Shown here: in pieces, positions 45,852-53,957 of the stretch
Position numbering within the stretch: the stretch's first letter is position 1
Layout: the number at the start of each line of letters is the position of its first letter
NCBI GenBank assembly: GCA_948566455.1
Contig: CAOYQO010000009.1
Coordinates: forward strand, 56,975 to 120,974
DNA: 64,000 nt
Direction of reading: 5' to 3'
Source of the DNA: an uncultured Phocaeicola sp.
Lineage (GTDB): Bacteria > Bacteroidota > Bacteroidia > Bacteroidales > Bacteroidaceae
Notes under the pieces: model-generated
Seen by the model: the letters and a program-made list of their open reading frames with translations, nothing else
Database searches by the model: none
Told to the model about the DNA's origin: nothing
Program-made: the position numbers and the translations under genes

Positions 45852-48800
45852 TTATTTCCCTGCACTTTCCAAATCAGTTATATTATTACCAACTACATAA
45901 AGATACATGGATGTGACCACTTTTAATGCAGCGTCAATCTCCTCTTCCGTTGCATTTGGAGAAAGATGTGCTTCATCGTTACGCCACTGCCTCAATAAAT
46001 CAAGGTAGTCCTTGAATTTTTGTTCACATTCGTCATCACTATATTTGAGCTTCTTCAAACAAGGAAATGCAAATATACATTCAGATAATCCTGGAGTTTT
46101 ATCCGGTGTATTCGGGTTGCGAGGCACATCATCTTCGTTGATCAAGTAATATAACTTTTTCAAGTATGCTTCATATTTTGCTACCAGAGAATTGAAATAA
46201 GTTCGCTTCTCCAACAAACCAATCGTTGTATTTACAAATACGTTATTCAATGCGGTCTTAATCAGGCCATCAACGCCATCAAGTTGTGGTATACTGGTTT
46301 CATTGAGAGTGAAGAAAAATGTGTCCACAATTTCTTTAATATTACGCAGCCTGTTTTTAATAACTTCAAATTCATCTTTTAGAACAGTGCAAAGAATCTC
46401 TTTCAACTGTTCTTCATCATAAGGGAAATTGGAATTTCTCGCTGTTCTTTCTGCCAAAGCATCAACAAATTTACGGACAAGTGTAAGACTGAAAGCTTGT
46501 TCCTTTTCCAGGACTTCTGCAAAATTATAATATCTTTCAATTTCCAAAGCTATTTTCTCATCAAACTTCTCTCTAACGATATTAATTAAAATATCATAAC
46601 TGTTCCCTGCATGGAAAGCATCTACTACTTCTGGATCTGAAAGAATTTCATCCCAAATCTGTCGAAGTACTTTGTCATTTTCGTTTAATAATCCGGCAAA
46701 TGGACTATTAGCCATATTCAATATCTCTGATACTGGTAACTCATTATCTGGTCTCTTTTGTCCAGGTTCTCCTATTCGCGAAGAACGAAGTGTTTGTTCC
46801 TCATCTTTTAATTCTAATTGTCCTTCATACGACATTTGAATGCGCAACTTATCAAGGTCTATCAAATCCAAAATCTCCATCGGAAGTGTCTCTTTTGTAT
46901 AAGGCAAGAACTTGTAGAAAATCTTACAAAAGATGTAAAATCGCTCCAAATCAGGATCAGTGAAGTCAATTAACTGAGCTAAGAAACCATATTGGCGAAC
47001 GTAACGTGAAACCGTTTTACGATAACGGTCTTTTTCATTATCGTCAAGCGGCATAACTCTTTCATCAACTATCCGCTTAAGAATAGTTGGCACACCGCTC
47101 ACTCCGTTACTGGTGACTAATGCCTTGGCTACAGCATCAACTTCTGTTTCGTTGAAAATATTCCACTGCTCAATATCATGTTTAAGTGTATAAATACGCT
47201 GTGTATCCACTTCGCCTTCAAGAGTCGTTTCAGTGTAATAATCTTGAAAAGCTTTCTGTACTTTCGCATGATCGTTTCTAAAATCTATAACCATTGTATC
47301 TTCCTTTCCAGGGTAACAACGATTCAGACGAGACAATGTCTGAATACATTGTATGCCACCCAAAACGCGGTCTACATACATCGTATGGAGCAATGGCTGG
47401 TCAAAACCTGTCTGGAACTTCTCTGCAACAATAAGAATCTTGTAATCATCTTCTTTAAACTTCTCACGAATGCCGTCATCAAAAACGTTACCATCATTCA
47501 TGTTCGCTTCTGTGCATTTACGTCCGTGACTATCTTCCACTTCGCCTGAGAAAGCCACCAATGTCTTGATTTTGCCATCATAGTTATCTGCAATAAGTCT
47601 GTCAAATAGACGTTTATAATCTGCGGCTGCACGTCTTGAATCACAGACAACCATAGCCTTTGCTTTATGCCCGATTTTATTGATGGTATGGTGCATGAAA
47701 TGTTCCACCATCATATGAGCTTTTCGAAGCATAATATAGGCATTTTTATTCAGCTCTCCATAAATTACTTTCAGAGCCTTCTTCTCTTCAAAGAGTTTCT
47801 TTTGATCTTCAGTTGGGTTCTTCTCTATCAACTCAAACATCGTAAGATAGCTCTTGTAGTTTGCCAAGACATCAAGAATAAATTTCTCGTCAATGGCTTG
47901 CTTCATAGAGTAGAGGTCGTGGGCTTTGCCTTTGCTTGGGCCATCTTGAATACCAAAAAGAGCGTATGTTTTGTCTTTTGGGGTAGCCGTAAAGGCAAAG
48001 TAACTGATATGTTTCATCATGCGTCGCATCACTTGCAAGTATGCAAGCATTGCGTCTGTTTGGTCCTCATATTCATCTGGATTAAAATCCGGAAGATTCT
48101 GTAAATCTTTGTCAGTAGAAAGAGCATTTACCAAATCCTTTGCACTTTCATTGCCAATAGCAGTGTGTGCTTCATCTACAATAATGGCGTACTTTCGTTG
48201 CGTATCGCGTTTCAAATCTTTTAGGGCAAATGCGAATTTCTGCACTGTAGAAATAATGATTCTATTTCCTTCATTGAGTGCTGTTGCCAAATTCTTTGAA
48301 TTTCTGCGAATGTCTTTGACTGTTCCGGCAACAGTTTGGAAATTTACTACATCATCTGCCATATTTCTGTTTAGCACAATGCGGTCTGTAACCATTATAA
48401 TGCTGTCGAAAATCGGAGTGTGGTCTGCATTGGTCATATTGGCTAGTTGATGAGCCAACCAAGCCATTGACTTGGTTTTTCCAGAACCTGCCGAATGTTG
48501 AATCAAATAGTTATGTCCCGGTCCTTCTTCTGCCACCATTCTACAGAGTTTTCGCACAGCTCTTAATTGGTGAAAACGAGGAAAGATAACAACCGGTTTG
48601 CCATCTTCATCGTTGTATCGTTTGATGAAATGCTCAATGATATCAAGTAGGGAATCTGCCTGCAATATTTCATGCCACATATAAGCGGTTGGATATTCAC
48701 CTTCAACACCAGGATTTGTGCTTTCTTTGTTGAATGGCAAGAAACGAGTGTGTTCACCATTAAGTTTAGTGGTCATAAACACAAAACTGTTGTCCATCAC

Positions 48801-49373
48801 AAAATGCACCAGACAATTGCGAAGCATACGGTTCACGGGTGAACGGTTGTAACGATATTGATAAATACCATGCCCATAATTTTGACCTGTGCCTTCATTT
48901 TTTAGTTCAAAGGTCATCAGGGGCAGACCATTGAGCAAAATGCACATGTCTAATTCATTGCCACAATCATCGGTTGCCGTGCTATATCGCATCTGACGGA
49001 CTACGCTAAAGCGGTTACTTAAATACAGTTGGTAGTTGTTCGAATCTTCGTTCTCCAACACCGGCTTAGGCATCATGAATCTGATTTTTGTACCTTTGAT
49101 TGTGATGCCTTTGTTGAACAGAGTGAGCAAACTATCTCCTCTATTCAGAAATTTATTTATTTCGGCTACAACAGTTTCTGTTTCTCTGCCAGGGAAATGA
49201 TTTTTAAGTCTCTGCCAAACCATAGTTTGTGCTTGCAAAAAATGCTCCAACATCTCTCGGTCCACAAGATTGTCAATGTCAAACTGTAAACTTTTGCGTT
49301 GATTATATAGAGGACTTGCTGCAAGATATTGTGCAATGTGCTCTTCAAATACGGTTTCATTCTGCGGATTCAT
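45852..49373 (-). CDS. hsdR: type I restriction enzyme R subunit
   Basis: A 1173-residue motor/nuclease subunit. The N-terminal PD-(D/E)XK nuclease has D142, E156 and K158 (ELDMCILLNGLPLMTFELKN). The SF2 translocase has Walker A HSAGSGKTKS, YAIIVDEAHTAIG (DEAH), YFAFTATPKDKTYALFG and VAEKFQTGFDQPLLHTMYVD, with LSRLNRCYPGKE as motif VI. A helical C-terminus for docking on the methylase follows. It lies 20 bp after hsdS and is last in the operon. All catalytic motifs are intact. Confidence 0.96.
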   Translation of the reverse strand: MNPQNETVFEEHIAQYLAASPLYNQRKSLQFDIDNLVDREMLEHFLQAQTMVWQRLKNHFPGRETETVVAEINKFLNRGDSLLTLFNKGITIKGTKIRFMMPKPVLENEDSNNYQLYLSNRFSVVRQMRYSTATDDCGNELDMCILLNGLPLMTFELKNEGTGQNYGHGIYQYRYNRSPVNRMLRNCLVHFVMDNSFVFMTTKLNGEHTRFLPFNKESTNPGVEGEYPTAYMWHEILQADSLLDIIEHFIKRYNDEDGKPVVIFPRFHQLRAVRKLCRMVAEEGPGHNYLIQHSAGSGKTKSMAWLAHQLANMTNADHTPIFDSIIMVTDRIVLNRNMADDVVNFQTVAGTVKDIRRNSKNLATALNEGNRIIISTVQKFAFALKDLKRDTQRKYAIIVDEAHTAIGNESAKDLVNALSTDKDLQNLPDFNPDEYEDQTDAMLAYLQVMRRMMKHISYFAFTATPKDKTYALFGIQDGPSKGKAHDLYSMKQAIDEKFILDVLANYKSYLTMFELIEKNPTEDQKKLFEEKKALKVIYGELNKNAYIMLRKAHMMVEHFMHHTINKIGHKAKAMVVCDSRRAAADYKRLFDRLIADNYDGKIKTLVAFSGEVEDSHGRKCTEANMNDGNVFDDGIREKFKEDDYKILIVAEKFQTGFDQPLLHTMYVDRVLGGIQCIQTLSRLNRCYPGKEDTMVIDFRNDHAKVQKAFQDYYTETTLEGEVDTQRIYTLKHDIEQWNIFNETEVDAVAKALVTSNGVSGVPTILKRIVDERVMPLDDNEKDRYRKTVSRYVRQYGFLAQLIDFTDPDLERFYIFCKIFYKFLPYTKETLPMEILDLIDLDKLRIQMSYEGQLELKDEEQTLRSSRIGEPGQKRPDNELPVSEILNMANSPFAGLLNENDKVLRQIWDEILSDPEVVDAFHAGNSYDILINIVREKFDEKIALEIERYYNFAEVLEKEQAFSLTLVRKFVDALAERTARNSNFPYDEEQLKEILCTVLKDEFEVIKNRLRNIKEIVDTFFFTLNETSIPQLDGVDGLIKTALNNVFVNTTIGLLEKRTYFNSLVAKYEAYLKKLYYLINEDDVPRNPNTPDKTPGLSECIFAFPCLKKLKYSDDECEQKFKDYLDLLRQWRNDEAHLSPNATEEEIDAALKVVTSMYLYVVGNNITDLESAGK

Positions 49374-49393
49374 ATTGTAATTTCTTTATCGGT

Positions 49394-50623
49394 TCAACAT
49401 ACTTTTATTTTACCTGTTACAGCTTCAGTAATAATGCTTTGTTTCAACTCTTCCAGCAATTCAATGTGTCGATTGGCTTTAGATATTTGGGTATCAATCT
49501 TGGTTGTTTCTTTTTCAATATGGGCAACTATGGATTGCTGTTCTTGAAATGGAGGAAGTAGAGCTTTAGTAAAACCAATTTGCGTTGAGTTTAAATGTGG
49601 AAGCAAAGCACCTGTCTTAGTTTGTAACATTAGTTCTTTTCCTATATTACTTCTTAAATATAGAGATAAAAACTCTGAACTTATTACATTGTTGTTGATG
49701 TCTAATATTATAAGAGCGTGGCAATTACACAAATCGTATTTTGCATTTACTAATGCGATTTGACCAATATCACCTGTTTGTACAACTAATATATTACCCT
49801 TTTTAATTTTAGGGTGTTTTTTAGCCCATTCATCTGAAACATAATATTCTTCTCTTTCAAACAGAATGTTTCCATCCTTTATGTGTACAGATTGGATATA
49901 TGGAATACCAAATTCTTGATATAAGTCTCTTGTAGGACCAACATATCCATTTCTAATACTTTTACACAGAGTTTTTAATCTTCTTACCTCCCAATGCTCC
50001 GGTATTTTCCCAATCCATTCCACTCCACTATCTTTCATCGTGGCATTGGAATCAAGTCCTTTAGTAACAGCATCAGTAATGATGGTTTGTTTCATCTCAT
50101 TCAAAAGATCGATCTTCTTTTTTTGTACATCGATTGCCCGGTTTATTTCTCCACATTTCTCATCTAAATATGTGGCAATAGCCTGCTGCTCTATGAGTGG
50201 TGGAAACGCAACAGGATTATTACCTAAATCTGTTTGGGTCATACTAGGCAAAGCTGTAGATGTTGAATATAAACTATATGGGAATGTAAGTGCAAGATAG
50301 TATGCGAACTTACAACATAAATCTTTAGTCGGTACTGCATAGAACATAGTATCGACGACCCAAAATTTACCATTAATATAAAGAGGTTTATCAATAGTAC
50401 CTTTACGTCCCATAAGAAGTGCTTCTCCATCGTACATATATTTAGAACAATAGGCAAAACACCCGCCAGACCCCATTACTGGATATATTTCATTATCTAA
50501 AAAATCTTTATAGTCTTTACCATTGTTAATAGTTATTTTTCGTTTAAAAGCACACACCTCCCAATGGATTGGTATTTCACCAATCCATTCTATACCGCTA
50601 TCTTTATATTTTTCGTACTTCAT
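49394..50623 (-). CDS. hsdS: type I restriction specificity subunit
   Basis: A 409-residue S subunit with two target-recognition domains. Each is preceded by the same conserved opening, DSGIEWIGEIPIHWEV near residue 8 and DSGVEWIGKIPEHWEV near residue 200. Each is followed by a helical spacer (IDVQKKKIDLLNEMKQTIIT and ISKANRHIELLEELKQSIIT). The two near-identical spacer ends give the usual pseudo-dimer. No invertase gene or inverted extra hsdS copy is in view, so no phase-variable shuffling is evident. The gene is 11 bp after hsdM. Confidence 0.96.
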   Translation of the reverse strand: MKYEKYKDSGIEWIGEIPIHWEVCAFKRKITINNGKDYKDFLDNEIYPVMGSGGCFAYCSKYMYDGEALLMGRKGTIDKPLYINGKFWVVDTMFYAVPTKDLCCKFAYYLALTFPYSLYSTSTALPSMTQTDLGNNPVAFPPLIEQQAIATYLDEKCGEINRAIDVQKKKIDLLNEMKQTIITDAVTKGLDSNATMKDSGVEWIGKIPEHWEVRRLKTLCKSIRNGYVGPTRDLYQEFGIPYIQSVHIKDGNILFEREEYYVSDEWAKKHPKIKKGNILVVQTGDIGQIALVNAKYDLCNCHALIILDINNNVISSEFLSLYLRSNIGKELMLQTKTGALLPHLNSTQIGFTKALLPPFQEQQSIVAHIEKETTKIDTQISKANRHIELLEELKQSIITEAVTGKIKVC

Positions 50624-50634
50624 ACCATTTGTAA

Positions 50635-52665
50635 TTAGATATTGATACTATTATCTAACGACTTCAATTCATCCAAAATAGCTCCGACAGAACGAAGTGG
50701 ACGGTATTTATAAAATATACGTGTAAATGGAAATTCCACACCAAGTTTGTCTTTTGTTCGATCCATCCACGCATCTGGGGCAAACGGCAGTACCTCTTGA
50801 GCAAAATATTCATCTATATCTTTCTTTTGAGGAATTTTCTCAGTGTCGCTCAGATTCGTATCTGTAACAAAGTCACTTTTTGTATCTAATGGTTTCTCGT
50901 GTACTTCTGGTGCCTCTTCACTGATAGTACCAAACATCGTACGCAACAATTTTAAATCAGTTGCGGTATATTTTATTTTATTAGTATTCAAATATGCAAA
51001 AAACTCGCTATCTGAACGTTTATCGTTAATATTTTCTGTTTCGCTTACGGTTTTTAGAATAGCATTCTTCTTTGCATTAGCATCAAAGTTCTCCTCTTCG
51101 CAAAGAGCCGCATATTTCTCTGTTATATTTTCATACCATAGGCGCAATGGACGACGTGTTGCAACAGTGGTATAACGGAAGTCATCGTAATCTAACAGAC
51201 GTGCTACTTGAAGCTGTTCTACTTCACCTGTTTTGTCATACACAATATCACGAATGGCATCGGTATATTCTCGATACATTGTCAGAATATCTTTTGCACC
51301 GTCTTCTGAAATTTCAAAACGTTTCTTTCCTAAATTCTTTTGCAGCAGTTTAGTGTATTCTGTATGAGAAGCATTGATAAAGAGAACCTTATTAAGACGC
51401 TCTACAGGACGTTTATTATCAATAATCCAAAGGTAGGTAGTTATATCAGTACCATAGAACAGGTTCTTGGGTAATGCCACAATACAGTCAAGCAAGTTAC
51501 GGTCAAGCAACATTTTACGAATATTACTCCAACCACTGCCAGCTTCACCATTGAATAATGGCGAACCATTCAAAACAATACCAATGCGAGAACCTTTCTG
51601 GTTATCCATCTTCGAAATCATGTGTTGGAGAAATAGCAAAGAACCGTCTTTACTGCTTGGCAATCCTGCTTCAAAACGTCCTCCGGGACAATTATCATCC
51701 ATCACACGTTTTTTTACACGTTCATCTTTACCCCAATCCATTCCAAATGGTGGGTTTGCAAGCATAAAGTTGAATGTACTTCCCTCTAATTTGTCATCGC
51801 CCAATGTATCGCCACGGAATAACTGTCGGTCAAGATTTTGGTCCTCACCCTTCATTAGAAGGTCTGATTTGCAGATTGCATAGGTCTTTTCATTCAACTC
51901 CTGGCCATACAAATACACTTTCAAATCTTTACGACCTGATAGTTCTTGCAGATATTCACGTCCGGCAGTCAACATACCACCAGTTCCACAACAAGGATCA
52001 TAAATAGAGAATGCACGTCCAGGTTCATACAACTCGCTCTCTTTACCACACATCGTAAGTGATACCAATAATCGGACAATTTCACGCGGTGTATAGAATT
52101 GGCCAGCTTTTGTATTGCTGGACTCTTTTGAACGGCGGACTACAATTTCAAACACCGTTCCCATCATAGAGTTGCTTACTACATTAGGATGCAGGTCAGC
52201 TCGTTTCACAAAAAGCTGAATAATAGAGTATAACTTGTCGTGACGCTCCAATCTACTATAAATAGGGGAAAGATCGAGTGTTTCACTTAATGTATCGGTA
52301 TGGACAAAGTTGGCCAGTATATCTTTTACGTTGTCAGTGAATCCATCCAGATAGGCTTGGAAAGATGCACCTATTTGGTCTGGTGCTCCCAACAAACGCT
52401 CCAAAGACAATCCAGACTTGTTAAAGAATGTCAGTTTATGTTGTTTAAGCAAACTCTTTAATTTGATATCCTGCATAAGAGCAGGCTTATCTTTGATTGC
52501 ATTCATTTCTTTCATGATGGCATCTCGGTGTTCATCAAGAACGCAGTCAAGACGGCGTAAAAGAGTGAATGGAAGAATAACGTCCTCCACTTCTGCGTCA
52601 TCATATAGATTTCGGATAATCTCTTTGATATCCCATATCACGTTAGCTAATTCCTGTTCTGTCAT
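50635..52665 (-). CDS. hsdM: type I N6-adenine DNA methyltransferase subunit
   Basis: A 676-residue modification subunit with an N-terminal helical HsdM_N domain and an N6-methylase core. SAM-binding motif I is IYDPCCGTGGML (about residue 222) and catalytic motif IV is LANPPFGMDWG (about 303). The GQFYTPREIVRLLV lead-in is typical. An approximately 170-residue C-terminal extension ends in a coiled, partly acidic segment. It starts 7 bp after the receiver-domain gene, so the signalling genes and the RM genes are translated from one transcript. Confidence 0.96.
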   Translation of the reverse strand: MTEQELANVIWDIKEIIRNLYDDAEVEDVILPFTLLRRLDCVLDEHRDAIMKEMNAIKDKPALMQDIKLKSLLKQHKLTFFNKSGLSLERLLGAPDQIGASFQAYLDGFTDNVKDILANFVHTDTLSETLDLSPIYSRLERHDKLYSIIQLFVKRADLHPNVVSNSMMGTVFEIVVRRSKESSNTKAGQFYTPREIVRLLVSLTMCGKESELYEPGRAFSIYDPCCGTGGMLTAGREYLQELSGRKDLKVYLYGQELNEKTYAICKSDLLMKGEDQNLDRQLFRGDTLGDDKLEGSTFNFMLANPPFGMDWGKDERVKKRVMDDNCPGGRFEAGLPSSKDGSLLFLQHMISKMDNQKGSRIGIVLNGSPLFNGEAGSGWSNIRKMLLDRNLLDCIVALPKNLFYGTDITTYLWIIDNKRPVERLNKVLFINASHTEYTKLLQKNLGKKRFEISEDGAKDILTMYREYTDAIRDIVYDKTGEVEQLQVARLLDYDDFRYTTVATRRPLRLWYENITEKYAALCEEENFDANAKKNAILKTVSETENINDKRSDSEFFAYLNTNKIKYTATDLKLLRTMFGTISEEAPEVHEKPLDTKSDFVTDTNLSDTEKIPQKKDIDEYFAQEVLPFAPDAWMDRTKDKLGVEFPFTRIFYKYRPLRSVGAILDELKSLDNSINI

Positions 52666-52672
52666 ATATCTT

Positions 52673-53938
52673 TTATTTTTCGATTTTTACTTTGGCATAA
52701 TAGGGATATGCGTCAGCATCTTTCCCATTATTCGGATTAATTTCAGTTATTATAGCATAGCTCCCAACATATTTTTCAAAACAAGGAGCTAATCTGCAAT
52801 TCAGTATGTATGGACCTGTTTCTCCCATCTGGACAAGATCCCTTTGTCCGACTGGAGAATTTGTAAGGGTATTATTGGTAGAGGTAGGTACAGCCACAAC
52901 TTTTTTCATCCCTTTATTTGCTTCCTTATCTGGATGGCTATCGATAAATGCACCGAAGTACTTAATGACATGGCATAACTGTAGTACATACGAAAAATAA
53001 AGTTCCTTTTCGTTTTCAGAAATTACCAGATCCTTATCATCAATGGTGTAGGGATGCTCCTCATTTGTATGTGAATCGACATTGGAAAAATTAAGTATCT
53101 GTAGTGTAATATTGCCAATAGATTTTGGGAATATCGTATCGCCTTCACTACCGTAACGTAACCCACTGTGCTTCGTTTCTAATCCAGACATATAGCGATT
53201 GGATTCAAGCAAATTGAGCTGATTATCACGTTCAAAACACTCCAATGGTAATAAACCGTAATTATATGCAGCACGAAAGATATACTCCATTACTTTACGA
53301 AGAGGATTCCCCTCGTATTTGAATTGCCAATTATCAGCAGGATAATAGAATGCACAAAGCATATCCATCATAATAGTACGAGCTTCCTTGCATATCAGTT
53401 TTCCCTCACCAAGATACTTAAAGACATCTTTAAAGTTAAACGCTATAATATTAGCATTTTGTCTTTTTGCGACTTTTACGATGTTTGTAAACATTACATC
53501 CACCGAATTCTGAGAATTATCCATAGCATCTTTCAGATATACCAAATTGCCCCATTCTTCCTGATGCGCTGCATGGTCACGCTGCGCTATTTGGACGATA
53601 TCGTCAAATTTGCTCATTGTACCAGCAGAAAGTATATACCAAGGTATAGTTTGTCTTTTCTCACCAAACATACGTGCCAAAGACGATACAACCGATGGGA
53701 TAAAAAATTCATCGGTCTTACTATCATTTTTTCCGTATTTACAGTTCGCATCCAGAATAATAGCAGAATAAGATCTGAAATTCTTTTTTAACTCCAATTC
53801 AGCTTCTTCCCAATTTGTAAATGGGATGAGATCTATACCTTTTTCATCAGCAACGCTTTCAAAACCGGTTGCAAAAATCTCGTCTTGGGTTCCAGTAAGG
53901 TCGTCAACCCATAAAACTTTGTATCTAATATCACACAT
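52673..53938 (-). CDS. receiver-domain protein with unknown output domain
   Basis: A 421-residue protein whose N-terminus (about 5-140) is a response-regulator receiver fold. The acidic pair D12-D13 is in VLWVDDL, the phosphoacceptor is D63 in AIILDANC, S104 is in YILSAG and K136 is in VYLKDAM; these are the full catalytic set. The remaining 280 residues show no HTH or other recognised output domain. They include ERDNQLNLLESNRYMSGLET and a basic beta-rich end (YVGSYAIITEINPNN). It lies 19 bp after the kinase fusion and 7 bp before hsdM. It would be phosphorylated by that fusion and might act on the RM complex by protein contact rather than by transcription. Confidence 0.8.
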   Translation of the reverse strand: MCDIRYKVLWVDDLTGTQDEIFATGFESVADEKGIDLIPFTNWEEAELELKKNFRSYSAIILDANCKYGKNDSKTDEFFIPSVVSSLARMFGEKRQTIPWYILSAGTMSKFDDIVQIAQRDHAAHQEEWGNLVYLKDAMDNSQNSVDVMFTNIVKVAKRQNANIIAFNFKDVFKYLGEGKLICKEARTIMMDMLCAFYYPADNWQFKYEGNPLRKVMEYIFRAAYNYGLLPLECFERDNQLNLLESNRYMSGLETKHSGLRYGSEGDTIFPKSIGNITLQILNFSNVDSHTNEEHPYTIDDKDLVISENEKELYFSYVLQLCHVIKYFGAFIDSHPDKEANKGMKKVVAVPTSTNNTLTNSPVGQRDLVQMGETGPYILNCRLAPCFEKYVGSYAIITEINPNNGKDADAYPYYAKVKIEK

Positions 53939-53957
53939 AATACTCTATATTACTTAA

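Noticed and set aside
49394..50623. Phase-variable hsdS shufflon
   Set aside because: Only one hsdS and no recombinase or inverted hsdS copy are present in the window.
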